61,658 bases of DNA from an uncultured Granulosicoccaceae bacterium (GTDB taxonomy: Bacteria; Pseudomonadota; Gammaproteobacteria; Granulosicoccales; Granulosicoccaceae): the NCBI GenBank assembly GCA_937981955.1, contig CALJNA010000057.1, forward strand, positions 1 through 61,658, in the 5' to 3' direction. The notes beneath the pieces are model-generated. The model had not been told where the DNA came from. It made no database searches and saw nothing but the letters and a program-made list of their open reading frames with translations. Position 1 is the stretch's first letter. The number at the start of each line of letters is the position of its first letter. Of the stretch, positions 20,217-29,101 are shown piece by piece. Position numbers and translations under genes: made by a program.

Positions 20217-21356
20217 ATGTCGGTTGAAGCGCCTCATCTGAGCATGTCGATCGTTAGCGATAGCGAATCGTTCGCCGATATGGCGGACGAGTGGCGTGCG
20301 CTTGCAGCTGAGGCATCTGTCTGCTTTTTCATGAGCTGGGAGTGGCATTATACGTGGTGGACGGTCTACGCAAAGTCGAATGATCGACTAAATCTGGTGC
20401 GCTTTACGGTCGGCAATAAACTGGTCGGCTTACTCCCCATGTATACCAGCCGTGCAGGAATTAATCCAATGCGCACGTTAATGTTTCTGGGCACTGGTGA
20501 GGCTCGGGAAGATGAGGTAGCAACCGAATACCTCGATGTAATTGCTCATCCAAGCCACAAAGATATGGTCGTCAAAGCCGCGATCGACTGGATATCAAGT
20601 TGTGACTCGTGGAATACCGTAGAGTTACGCTTCATGCTCGACGATGCATTGCTCGTGACCGGCTACCGTTCCAAATCAGAATTGATCGTGGTCGAACACA
20701 ATGTGGGTTTTCGTTATCGGGTAGATCTGTCAGATGATGAAGCTGCACATCTTGCGAAAATCAGTAAGAGTCGCTTAAAGCGAATCGAGCGCAGTCGTCG
20801 AGCTTTGGAACGAAATGGAGGCTTGCAACACAATTCGGTTCACTCGCAGCGCGAACTGGACGCTGCATTCAAACAGTTGTCAGAATTGAATCATGAGCGA
20901 CAGGCGCACAAGGTTCGTAAGAGCGTTTTCGCATCCGACAAGTTCAGGCGTTTTCATCATGAACTGGCGAGACGAATCGTTGATCTGAACGCGGTTGATA
21001 TCCATCAGTATCGACTGGAAGCTAACCTACTCGCTGTGCTGTATTGCTTTTATGATGAACACACCTGTTACTACTATCAGAGCGGTTTTTCAAAACGCGC
21101 AGCGAACAAATACATGCCGCTCACGTTTGCACATTTTGCTGAAATTGAACGCAATCGCGGTAAGCAGCGAAAGTACTATGATTTTATGCGTGCAGAACCG
21201 CCAAGTTATAAAGAAGACTTTGGTTGTGAAGCCACTCCCATGGTTTCCACATTTTTGTTCTGCAGCAGGACCCGGCTGATGCTGTTTAACTTCACGAAGC
21301 TGTGTCGTAAAAACCTTGTAGCCGGTTTGGGCTTGATTGGTATAAAACGCAATTGA
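20217..21356 (+). CDS. GNAT family N-acetyltransferase (CelD/BcsL-like)
   Basis: About 379 residues matching the double-GNAT, FemAB-like 'acetyltransferase involved in cellulose/polysaccharide biosynthesis' type. It has an early FFMSWEWHYTWW segment and a C-terminal domain with HQYRLEANLLAVLYCFYDEHTCYYY and the final YDFMRAEPPSYKEDF, characteristic of the family. There is no transmembrane helix. The ATG at 20217 or the GTG at 20211 could start it. Its substrate is unknown and no polysaccharide genes are adjacent. Confidence 0.8.
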   Translation: MSVEAPHLSMSIVSDSESFADMADEWRALAAEASVCFFMSWEWHYTWWTVYAKSNDRLNLVRFTVGNKLVGLLPMYTSRAGINPMRTLMFLGTGEAREDEVATEYLDVIAHPSHKDMVVKAAIDWISSCDSWNTVELRFMLDDALLVTGYRSKSELIVVEHNVGFRYRVDLSDDEAAHLAKISKSRLKRIERSRRALERNGGLQHNSVHSQRELDAAFKQLSELNHERQAHKVRKSVFASDKFRRFHHELARRIVDLNAVDIHQYRLEANLLAVLYCFYDEHTCYYYQSGFSKRAANKYMPLTFAHFAEIERNRGKQRKYYDFMRAEPPSYKEDFGCEATPMVSTFLFCSRTRLMLFNFTKLCRKNLVAGLGLIGIKRN

Positions 21357-21415
21357 GCGCCTTGATACGTTACTATGCTTGGCGCAGGTGCAACAAGCTA
21401 ATCTCAGGATAAACC

Positions 21416-21967
21416 ATGGTATTCGGTATTGGCCGCCCGCCAGAACCAAACAAAATTGACACTATTACCGTTCCAGGCACTGTGGGTGTGCTGGGGCTGG
21501 TCGCATGCCCGGGCGTGCGCGTACATCAGGCCACTGGTGTCTCTCGCAAACATCTCCTTGCTGATATAGAAGCGCTCAAAGACTGGGGTGTTAACGGTGT
21601 TGTGTCGCTTATAGAAGCTCATGAATTCAAGATGAACAAAGTTGAAGAGCTACCAAAGTTATTGAACGAGGAGGGGATCTGGTGGCTGCATTTGCCCATC
21701 ATCGATATGGAAATTCCCAGTCAGGAATTTGAAAACGAATGGGCTGTGCAAGGTGAACGCATTCGGCATGCACTTCGTATCGGTGAAAGAGTGGCTTTGC
21801 ATTGCTATGCCGGTCTTGGTCGTACCGGCATGATCGGCGCCCGATTGCTGACCGAAATGGGCATGGATAACGAAGATGCCATCACGACGGTACGAGAGCC
21901 CAATTCGCGCCGTATTCAGACCAAACGGCAGGCCATGTTTGTCCGACAGATTCAATCCCTGCTGTAA
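21416..21967 (+). CDS. Cyclin-dependent kinase inhibitor 3-like dual-specificity phosphatase
   Basis: A 183-residue protein with the cysteine phosphatase signature HCYAGLGRTG (C-x5-R, about residues 129-138) and a general-acid Asp candidate in LPIIDMEIP. It belongs to the bacterial CDKN3/KAP-like phosphatases; actual substrates in bacteria are not known. It follows the acetyltransferase by 59 bp and precedes the methyltransferase gene by 181 bp, so it is probably outside that regulon. The name reflects fold similarity only. Confidence 0.85.
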   Translation: MVFGIGRPPEPNKIDTITVPGTVGVLGLVACPGVRVHQATGVSRKHLLADIEALKDWGVNGVVSLIEAHEFKMNKVEELPKLLNEEGIWWLHLPIIDMEIPSQEFENEWAVQGERIRHALRIGERVALHCYAGLGRTGMIGARLLTEMGMDNEDAITTVREPNSRRIQTKRQAMFVRQIQSLL

Positions 21968-22034
21968 AGCCCTCTTTGCGGTTAAGTCCCGCGTTTATGT
22001 GTATGACTCCGACGATTTGTCTACCTGATCGCGA

Positions 22035-22064
22035 TATATATGTGCGCTCAGGGCGCGCTATATA
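22035..22064. promoter_or_regulatory. Imperfect inverted repeat upstream of mttB-like gene
   Basis: TATATA-TGT-GCGC (22035-22047) faces GCGC-TATATA (22055-22064). It is a roughly symmetric AT/GC element about 90 bp upstream of the methyltransferase ATG, and a possible regulator site or promoter AT box. Confidence 0.35.
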
Positions 22065-22074
22065 ACGTAGCGGT

Positions 22075-22122
22075 CGGATGTTGAACCTCAGTGTTCGAGC
22101 ATTCTCGGCACACTGTAATCCG
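22075..22122 (+). promoter_or_regulatory. Structured RNA leader of mttB-like gene
   Basis: A nested stem-loop ending 27 bp before the ATG. Outer stem CGGAT (22075-22079) pairs with ATCCG (22118-22122). Middle stem CAGTGT (22089-22094) pairs with ACACTG (22110-22115). Inner stem CGAG (22096-22099) pairs with CTCG (22104-22107), with a CATT tetraloop. The perfect arms make a folded 5' leader or tandem operator plausible; it does not match a riboswitch class known to me. Confidence 0.5.
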
Positions 22123-22148
22123 AACAACCACGCGGAAACACGTTATCC

Positions 22149-23705
22149 ATGACAGATGCTCCCAGAAGACGAAGAGGTGGTGGTCGCGCAGCCAAGCGAG
22201 CAGCTCGGGAAAACGCAGCTGCCTCATCGAAGCCGTATATCAAGCGAAAAATTCCGGTCTTCAATGTACTCGATGATGCCGGTTTGTCGCTTATCGAAGA
22301 AAATGCTGAAACCATACTCACCGAAATTGGTATCGATTTCCGCGATGATGAAGAAAACCTGCAAATCCTGCGTGATGCCGGTGCCAATGTAGACGGTGAG
22401 CGCGTCAGGTTTCCCCGCGGTTTATGTCGCCAGCTCATCATGGATTCTGCGCCGTCAGAATTTGTTCAGCATGCGAGAAACCCGGCGAAAAGTGTTGTGA
22501 TTGGCGGCAATAATGTTGTCATGGTACCTGCCTACGGACCTCCGTTTGTCAGCGATCTTGACAAGGGTCGACGCTATGCAACCATCGAAGACTTTCGTAA
22601 TTTCGTCAAGCTTGCGTATATGAGTCCGCATTTGCATCACTCAGGCGGAACGGTATGTGAGCCGGTTGACTTGCCGGTGAACAAGCGCCACTTCGACATG
22701 ATTTACGCGCACATGCGCTACAGCGATAAGCCGTTTATGGGTTCGGTTACTGCACCGGAACGCGCTGAAGATACCGTGGCTATGGCAAAGATATTATTTG
22801 GTGATGACTTCATTGACCCTGCAACAGGTGTTGAAAAAACCGTGGTTATTAACCTGATAAACGCTAACTCACCAATGACTTTTGACGACACCATGCTCGG
22901 TGCAGCAAAGGTCTATGCGCGTGCTAATCAGGCGACTGTTATCTCGCCGTTTATTCTGGCAGGGGCCATGTCTCCGGTAACTGTTGCCGGAACGGCAGCG
23001 CAAATTCTTGCTGAAGCCATGGCTGGTATGGCGTTTGTGCAACTGGTGCGACCGGGCGCACCTGTGGTATTCGGTACTTTCGCAAGCTCGGTATCCATGC
23101 AATCGGGTGCTCCAACGTTTGGCACGCCAGAGCCCAGTCTGGTTATGTACATTGCGGCGGCCTTAGCAAGACGACTTAAGGTGCCGTTTCGAAGTGGCGG
23201 TGGATTGTGTGCATCCAAACTTCCTGATGCACAAGCGGCCTACGAATCTGCCAACACACTGCAAACCGCAGCGTTGGCTGGGGTGAATTTCATGTTACAT
23301 ACAGCGGGCTGGCTCGAAGGCGGGCTGGTGATGAGCTATGAGAAGTTTGTCATGGATGCAGATCAGGCAGGTATGCTCGGCGTTATGCTCGGTGGTGTTG
23401 ATCTTTCCGATAGTGGTCAGGCGCTTGATGCGTTGCGTGAAGTGGGGCCGGGCAAACACTTTCTGGGTTGTGAGCATACTCAGGCCAATTTCGAGTCTGC
23501 ATTTTATCGATCTGACATAGCGGACAACAACAGCTTTGAGCAGTGGGAGTCGGAAGGCGCCAAGGATGCGGCACAGCGCGCAAATGAACGCTGGAAGTCC
23601 AATTTGGAAGGCTATGTGGCACCATCGATAGATGAATCTGTAGATAAAGCGCTGGTACAATATGTCGAAGATAGAAAAGCGTCGTTTCCAGACGCTAATT
23701 ATTAG
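22149..23705 (+). CDS. MttB-superfamily (trimethylamine methyltransferase-like) corrinoid methyltransferase, non-pyrrolysine
   Basis: A 518-residue TIM-barrel methyltransferase of the MttB superfamily. It transfers a methyl group from an amine-type substrate to a corrinoid protein. There is no in-frame TAG, so it is not the pyrrolysine trimethylamine enzyme; characterised Pyl-less members act on glycine betaine (MtgB) and other quaternary amines. The N-terminus begins with a basic tail (residues 5-22, RRRRGGGRAAKRAAR). The C-terminal half carries the family segments FRSGGGLCASKLPD, LQTAALAGVNFMLHTAGWLEGGL and GPGKHFLG. The gene is followed by a GlxA-type regulator. The corrinoid and activating partners are in the minus-strand operon at 26127-32308. 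The substrate is unproven. Confidence 0.92.
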   Translation: MTDAPRRRRGGGRAAKRAARENAAASSKPYIKRKIPVFNVLDDAGLSLIEENAETILTEIGIDFRDDEENLQILRDAGANVDGERVRFPRGLCRQLIMDSAPSEFVQHARNPAKSVVIGGNNVVMVPAYGPPFVSDLDKGRRYATIEDFRNFVKLAYMSPHLHHSGGTVCEPVDLPVNKRHFDMIYAHMRYSDKPFMGSVTAPERAEDTVAMAKILFGDDFIDPATGVEKTVVINLINANSPMTFDDTMLGAAKVYARANQATVISPFILAGAMSPVTVAGTAAQILAEAMAGMAFVQLVRPGAPVVFGTFASSVSMQSGAPTFGTPEPSLVMYIAAALARRLKVPFRSGGGLCASKLPDAQAAYESANTLQTAALAGVNFMLHTAGWLEGGLVMSYEKFVMDADQAGMLGVMLGGVDLSDSGQALDALREVGPGKHFLGCEHTQANFESAFYRSDIADNNSFEQWESEGAKDAAQRANERWKSNLEGYVAPSIDESVDKALVQYVEDRKASFPDANY

Positions 23706-23777
23706 GTAGCACTTGCGCTGATTGGTTGCGGGTGCATTGAAGCATTGCTTGCCCGCAACGAGTTAGAAGAGCTGCCC

Positions 23778-24785
23778 ATGATTGGTAAAGCGAACGCAAC
23801 CGCTCATATCGGTTTTTATCTGGTCCCTCAGTTTTCAATGATTGCATTTTCCAGTGCCATTGAACCCCTCCGTATGGCGAACCAGTTATCCGGTTCGGAA
23901 TATTACTCCTGGAGTCTGATCAGTTCCAATGGTGAACCGGTGCAGTGCAGCAACGGTATTACTATTGCTGCTGATATGCCTGCGGGTAATCGCGAACGCT
24001 TCGATGCAGTCATTGTTTGCAGTGGGGTTAATATTCACCGTATAGAAGACGAGCCTGGCCTGCTGTGGTTGAAGCAGCTGGATAAGGCGCAAACGGTATT
24101 GGGTGCGGTTTGTACTGGCACCTACTTGCTGGCAAAAGCCGAATTGTTGAACGATCGTCGATGCACCATCCACTGGGAGAATCTTGCCAGTACGCGCGAG
24201 CAGTTTCCGCAACTGGTCATTTCACCCGAGCTGTTCGAGATAGACAACGACCGCTACACTTGTGCCGGCGGCACAGCGCCGTTAGATATGATGTTGTGCG
24301 AAATCCGTAACAAGTACGGTGCTGATCTGGCAACCCGTATATCCGAACAATACATGTGTGAACGAATACGAGACCAGAACGATCGTCAACGCGTTCCGCT
24401 AACACAACGCATTGGCGCAAGTCAGCCGAAGCTGGCTGAAGCGGTTTCTTTGATGGAAGCCAATATTGAAGAACCGATGACACTTGATGAACTGTCTCAT
24501 CACGTCGGTTTGTCCCGGCGACAGCTGGAACGCCTTTTTCAACGTTATTTGCAGTGTGTGCCAACGCGGTACTATCTTGAACTCCGGCTGGAACGGGCAA
24601 GACAATTGTTGTTACAGACCAGTATGCCAATAGTGGATATTGCTCTGGCGTGCGGTTTTATTTCGGCACCGCATTTTTCGAAATGCTACCGGGATACGTT
24701 CTCGATTCCACCGCGCGATGAGCGACGTCGGGCAGCAGGTCTTCTGGAAGACAGCACAGTGACTAAAGCGACCCGCGCCAGCTAA
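23778..24785 (+). CDS. GlxA/GbdR-like transcriptional regulator (DJ-1/PfpI plus AraC HTH)
   Basis: About 335 residues: an N-terminal DJ-1/PfpI amidotransferase-like ligand domain (with VLGAVCTGTYLLAKA around the nucleophile elbow) and a C-terminal AraC double HTH (LDELSHHVGLSRRQLERLF and IVDIALACGFISAPHFSKCYRD). The ATG at 23778 has AGAAGAG just upstream and is preferred over a TTG at 23745. Relatives such as GbdR and CdhR sense glycine betaine or carnitine derivatives. Beside an MttB homologue, a quaternary-amine sensor is a fair inference. It lies 72 bp after the methyltransferase on the same strand. Confidence 0.9.
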   Translation: MIGKANATAHIGFYLVPQFSMIAFSSAIEPLRMANQLSGSEYYSWSLISSNGEPVQCSNGITIAADMPAGNRERFDAVIVCSGVNIHRIEDEPGLLWLKQLDKAQTVLGAVCTGTYLLAKAELLNDRRCTIHWENLASTREQFPQLVISPELFEIDNDRYTCAGGTAPLDMMLCEIRNKYGADLATRISEQYMCERIRDQNDRQRVPLTQRIGASQPKLAEAVSLMEANIEEPMTLDELSHHVGLSRRQLERLFQRYLQCVPTRYYLELRLERARQLLLQTSMPIVDIALACGFISAPHFSKCYRDTFSIPPRDERRRAAGLLEDSTVTKATRAS

Positions 24786-24857
24786 TTGATGGCACTTACG
24801 ATTGCCGGCAGATCGATAGCCAGAAGATCGATAGCACGGTGTATTGAGTCAGAAAAC

Positions 24858-25385
24858 TTAGATCAGACTGAGCAGACCTAACTCATAGACGATTAGTCCG
24901 CAATACAGTCCAAGCGCCGCTGCCAGTATTGAGCGCGCGCGTATTTTTCCGAATACCAGTAAGTTACCGGTAGCGACTAGCATGAGTGCTGGAATCGCGG
25001 TAAGCAGCATTTTCACACCGACAAAAGCAAACGTGCTGTGGTGCAGTAACCAGTTCATAAACGGATTCACTTCTGTGCCGCCGTGCGAAATCAATGTGAG
25101 CGTGAACACCGAGTCCATGATGGACAGAATCATCAGCCCGATAGCCAGAAAAGCCATTCCACTGTCGAATCGGTCCATGACCGGAAAGCGCCGATCACTG
25201 GTGCGTCGTCCGTTGAAGCGCCTTGGCGATAACAGGCACTGTGACAGCGTACGAAGGCTATAAGAGCGGCGTTCCTCTTGCTCGCGGCGTTCCACACCAT
25301 CCCAATCGGATGCGGAGCGGCTCCCGCGCAGCAGGCCCCGCTGTGTGGTGGCGGGGTAGGTCACATGCTTGATTTTGGTATTCAT
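24858..25385 (-). CDS. DUF5658 family membrane protein
   Basis: A 175-residue protein with a basic, Arg-rich cytosolic N-terminus (about 1-70, including DGVERREQEERRS and RRTSDRR). Three to four hydrophobic helices follow, with the conserved MDSVFTLTLISHGGTEVNPFMNWLL motif of DUF5658. Family function is unknown. It is convergent with the GlxA regulator and separated from it by 72 bp. The preceding 261 bp up to the next gene show no obvious RNA or operator. Confidence 0.75.
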   Translation of the reverse strand: MNTKIKHVTYPATTQRGLLRGSRSASDWDGVERREQEERRSYSLRTLSQCLLSPRRFNGRRTSDRRFPVMDRFDSGMAFLAIGLMILSIMDSVFTLTLISHGGTEVNPFMNWLLHHSTFAFVGVKMLLTAIPALMLVATGNLLVFGKIRARSILAAALGLYCGLIVYELGLLSLI

Positions 25386-25646
25386 GGTGGCTATTTTAAA
25401 CTCGCGTGCAGGCTTTGGCTTCCAGTTCTTTGTTGCATTGTGTTGAAGGTCTGTTCTGTTGTCACGGTAATGTTAACCAGATCCACAAGTGTGGCCAAAG
25501 TCGACAATGGTTCACAGTTGGTTGCTGATCATTGTATTCGTGACACAGATAGCAAGATTGACTGTTCATTGCGCTGATTTTTGCTAGCCTTTATTAGCTA
25601 AGGGCAGTTTCTGTCAGTCTCGTTATTTACCTATCAGGGCACGTCA

Positions 25647-26087
25647 ATGATTAAGGCACTCAGTGATTCATCTCCGGCTGTACTTGCCGGCCGTATGTTA
25701 GTTGCAGCGATTATTGTGTTTGCATCGTATAACCCAACCGGAAAGTCGGTATTTCATTGGGTAAAAAACAGTATGGATGGTGATATGCCCGATGCCTGGG
25801 TTGTGCTGGGGGCCATTGTTGCCATCTTGATTAATGTGGTGCTTTTCATTGCCGCATGGAAAGCTCTGGGCAAACTTGGCACCATCATCGTACTGATTTT
25901 GTTCGCCGCACTGGTCTATCTTTCTTTGCAGGAAGGCTGGGCATCGCTGGACAACAACACGTCATTGCAGTGGATGGCGTTAATTCTCTACAGTGCGTTT
26001 TTAGGTATTGGATTGTCGGGAGCCATCTTGTGGCGACGGGCAACCGGCCAGGTGGTTACAGACGAACTGGACGATATTCAGGATTAA
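25647..26087 (+). CDS. DUF6524 family membrane protein
   Basis: A 146-residue protein with four predicted transmembrane helices and an acidic C-terminus. The N-terminal motif ASYNPTGKSVFHW and the GWASLDNNTSLQW loop are the recognisable family features. Function is unknown. It lies in the middle of the C1 region but on the opposite strand from the operon, so co-function is not implied. Confidence 0.75.
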   Translation: MIKALSDSSPAVLAGRMLVAAIIVFASYNPTGKSVFHWVKNSMDGDMPDAWVVLGAIVAILINVVLFIAAWKALGKLGTIIVLILFAALVYLSLQEGWASLDNNTSLQWMALILYSAFLGIGLSGAILWRRATGQVVTDELDDIQD

Positions 26088-26126
26088 TCTGCAATACTAA
26101 AGTGAACAGGTCGATTCCGGCCTGTT

Positions 26127-28169
26127 TTAGTTATCTGCAGCGCGTCGACGTCGTCGGCGTGCACTCCGGCCACGCTGCACACCGGCGGAATCGGCTTGCG
26201 ATACCGTTGGTTCAGGCAGCTTCACTACCTTTGCAAGCTCGGTGAACACAGCGCTTTTGTGTGGAAAAGCCATGGCCTCTACAAAGTGCTCCTGAAACTT
26301 TGGTTCTACCGCAGTTTCAATTTTCTCGACACCACGAACCACGTTTTCTATGTGTGAGCGCGACGCTCTGTCGAGTAGTGCGATACGAGCGCCGGTACCT
26401 GCAGCATTACCAGCTGACGCAACCTGATCGAGTATGCAGTCGGGAATCAGACCCAGGATCATTGCGTACTTGACGTCGATATGACTACCGAATGCACCAG
26501 CCAGTCGAATGCGATCAACTTTGTCGATGCTCATGTGGTCCATTAATAATCGCACACCGGCATACAGTGCGGCTTTGGCCAACTGGATTTGGCGCACATC
26601 GTTTTGAGTGATGCGAATCGTTACATCACCTTCATGCAGCAGATAAGAGAAGGTTCTGCCGTCAGCGGCAATACGTGGATTTTTTTCAGCCAGATGACCC
26701 TGAACCACACCGTCAGTATCAATAATGCCAGCCAGAAACATCTCGGCAACCACTTCAATAATGCCTGACCCGCAAATACCGGTAACCGGCAGTGTGTCGA
26801 GTTGCTTTTCAAACTCGGGATCATCTGACCAGGCCTCGCAACCGATAATACTGAAACGAGGCTCCAGTGTTTCCGGATCGATGCGCACGCGTTCGATAGC
26901 GCCTGGAGCGGCGCGTTGCCCGCCACTGATTTGTGCACCTTCAAACGCCGGACCAGTAGGACTTGAACAAGCCAGCAGGCGTTTCGAATTGCCCAACACG
27001 ATTTCAGCGTTAGTGCCAACATCAACGAGCAGGGTAATGTCATCGAGTTTGCCCGGTTCTTCGCACAAAATGACACCAGCCGTGTCTGCACCGACATGAC
27101 CGGCTATGCAAGGCAGAAAATACGCTTGCGCTTTGGGATGTGCACGAATGCCCATGCTGGCGGCATCCACGTTTAACGCCTCATCGGTGGTCAGAGCGAA
27201 CGGAGCGCCGCCGAGTTCAACCGGATTAATTCCAAGCAGTAAATGATGCATGACCGGATTAGCCACGAAGGTTAGTTCAATTATATCGGTAACATCGATG
27301 TTCGCCTCCGTGGCAGCATCAATCAGTAGCTGGTTTATTGCTTCGCGTACAGCGGTGGTCATTTCAGCATCGCCACCCGGGTTCATCATCACATAGGATA
27401 CGCGGCTCATTAAATCTTCACCGAAACGAATCTGCGGATTCATCGCGCCGTTACTGCCAAGGACTTCACCGGTTATCAGATCGCACAAGTGCGCGGCGAT
27501 AGTGGTTGAACCAACATCGATTGCCACCCCGCAAATGCGTTCCTTGAAGCCTGGCCATACCCCCAGAATGCGACCGTCGTTATGCACAGCGGCAGTGACC
27601 TGCCAATTTTCGGCTCTTAGCGCCTCCTGCAAGGTGTGCAGCAATGATAAATCGGTGGTTAGTCCGGTCAGATTCCATTCCGTTTCGAGCGCTTGCTTTA
27701 AACGTCGCAAGTCACCGGAAGGGTCGTGCATATCAGGTTGCTGAACCTCAACAACGTGCAAACTGATGGCAGGATTTAACGTGATGTTGGCGTGTTCGGC
27801 TTCCTTGCGGATAACTTGTCGGTGAACCTGACTTTCGGGTGGGACATCAACAACCATATCGCCAAGTACATTGGCCTGACAACCAAGGCGTCGGCCATCG
27901 ATAAACGCGCCGTTTATTCGCTGATAACGCGCCTCGACTTTGGTTGACTCGCTTAAATGCTCAGCACGGGAAACAATATTATGTTTTGGAAATTCGCCTT
28001 CCGGGCACAGTACCTGACAACGTCCACACAATCCCCGACCACCACACACGGTATCGAGATCGACACCCAGCGTTCGTGCAGCAGAGAGTATCGATGTTCC
28101 AATGGGAAACTGCCCGCGCTTCCCGCTGGGTGTAAATACGACCAGGGCTTGTTCTGTGGACTCACTCAT
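26127..28169 (-). CDS. ASKHA-domain ferredoxin: reductive activator of corrinoid proteins (RamA/RACo-like)
   Basis: Reductively reactivates Co(II) corrinoid to the Co(I) state at the expense of ATP. The 680-residue protein has an N-terminal plant-type [2Fe-2S] domain with ligands C42, C48, C51 and C97 (VCGGRGLCGRC...GCQAN). A middle linker follows, then an ASKHA ATPase domain with GVAIDVGSTTIAAHL (from about 218) and LLVDVGTNAEIVLG and GICGSGIIE motifs. The C-terminus ends in a basic tail (RGRSARRRRRRAADN). It is the last gene of the seven-gene operon, 20 bp after the pterin methyltransferase. Confidence 0.92.
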   Translation of the reverse strand: MSESTEQALVVFTPSGKRGQFPIGTSILSAARTLGVDLDTVCGGRGLCGRCQVLCPEGEFPKHNIVSRAEHLSESTKVEARYQRINGAFIDGRRLGCQANVLGDMVVDVPPESQVHRQVIRKEAEHANITLNPAISLHVVEVQQPDMHDPSGDLRRLKQALETEWNLTGLTTDLSLLHTLQEALRAENWQVTAAVHNDGRILGVWPGFKERICGVAIDVGSTTIAAHLCDLITGEVLGSNGAMNPQIRFGEDLMSRVSYVMMNPGGDAEMTTAVREAINQLLIDAATEANIDVTDIIELTFVANPVMHHLLLGINPVELGGAPFALTTDEALNVDAASMGIRAHPKAQAYFLPCIAGHVGADTAGVILCEEPGKLDDITLLVDVGTNAEIVLGNSKRLLACSSPTGPAFEGAQISGGQRAAPGAIERVRIDPETLEPRFSIIGCEAWSDDPEFEKQLDTLPVTGICGSGIIEVVAEMFLAGIIDTDGVVQGHLAEKNPRIAADGRTFSYLLHEGDVTIRITQNDVRQIQLAKAALYAGVRLLMDHMSIDKVDRIRLAGAFGSHIDVKYAMILGLIPDCILDQVASAGNAAGTGARIALLDRASRSHIENVVRGVEKIETAVEPKFQEHFVEAMAFPHKSAVFTELAKVVKLPEPTVSQADSAGVQRGRSARRRRRRAADN

Positions 28170-28189
28170 TTTTAATTAACCAAGTGTGA

Positions 28190-29101
28190 TCAGCTGGTTC
28201 GGCTACGACGTTTCTTGGTAACTCGTCTGCCACGTGCACCCGCTTCACCAGCTGCTGGTGCTTCGCGGTACTTTTTAATCCATGCAAGACAGTCTGCATC
28301 GTTACCCATAAGAACGTCGGCAGCCATAACGGAGCGCATGACTTCTTCGTGTATCGGGTTAGTGATTGCAGATGTCATACCGGCGCCCATGGCCATACTC
28401 AAAAACGCACCATTGATGCCGTTTCTTTGAGGTAAACCGAAGCTAATGTTGGATGCGCCACAAGTAGTGTTGCATTTAAGTTCGTGACGAATCCGACCGA
28501 GAATATCAAACACCTGACGACCGGCATAGCGCATGGCACCAATTGGCATGACTAATGGGTCAATAACAATATCGGATGCCGGAATACCATGATCACTTGC
28601 ACGTTCAACAATCTTCTTGGCCACATCGAATCGTACATTCGGGTCTTCTGAAATGCCGGTTTCATCATTGGAGATAGCCACGACAGCCGCGCCATATTTT
28701 GCAACCAGTGGCAGTACGCGCTCGAGATTTTCATCTTCACCGGTAACCGAATTCACCAGAGCCTTGCCTTGATAAACTGCCAGACCAGATTCCAGTGCTT
28801 CGATAATGGAAGAATCAATGGAGATGGGCACATCGGTTATTGATTGCACCAGTTGGATAGCTTTGGCCAGTAAGGCTGGTTCATCAGCGAGCGGAATGCC
28901 CGCATTCACATCCAGCATTTGTGCACCGGCCGCAACTTGTGCAAGCGCATCAGATTCAACCCGGCTGAAATCACCGGCTTTCATTTCTTCTGCAAGAATT
29001 TTTCGACCCGTTGGATTAATTCGCTCACCAATAATGGTGAACGGCCGATCATCGCCAATAATGTGTTCACGCGTTGCGGAACTTACGATAGTGTCAGTCA
29101 T
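28190..29101 (-). CDS. Methyltetrahydrofolate:corrinoid methyltransferase (pterin-binding, MtgA/AcsE/MtvA-like)
   Basis: About 303 residues of a DHPS-like pterin-binding barrel that moves methyl groups between a corrinoid protein and tetrahydrofolate. Recognisable segments are FTIIGERINPTGRK near the start, GAQMLDVNAGIP, ISIDSSIIEALE and LVNSVTGEDENLE. The frame extends to 29251, but the ATG at 29101 starts right before the domain. This ATG overlaps the stop of the MTHFR gene by 8 bp. The C-terminus is a basic tail (RGRRVTKKRRSRTS). It lacks homocysteine- and cobalamin-binding domains, so it is not MetH. Confidence 0.9.
   Translation of the reverse strand: MTDTIVSSATREHIIGDDRPFTIIGERINPTGRKILAEEMKAGDFSRVESDALAQVAAGAQMLDVNAGIPLADEPALLAKAIQLVQSITDVPISIDSSIIEALESGLAVYQGKALVNSVTGEDENLERVLPLVAKYGAAVVAISNDETGISEDPNVRFDVAKKIVERASDHGIPASDIVIDPLVMPIGAMRYAGRQVFDILGRIRHELKCNTTCGASNISFGLPQRNGINGAFLSMAMGAGMTSAITNPIHEEVMRSVMAADVLMGNDADCLAWIKKYREAPAAGEAGARGRRVTKKRRSRTS

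Noticed and set aside
22149-23705. Pyrrolysine codon in the MttB homologue
   Set aside because: The frame is open for 518 codons with no internal TAG, and no pyl genes are present in the window.
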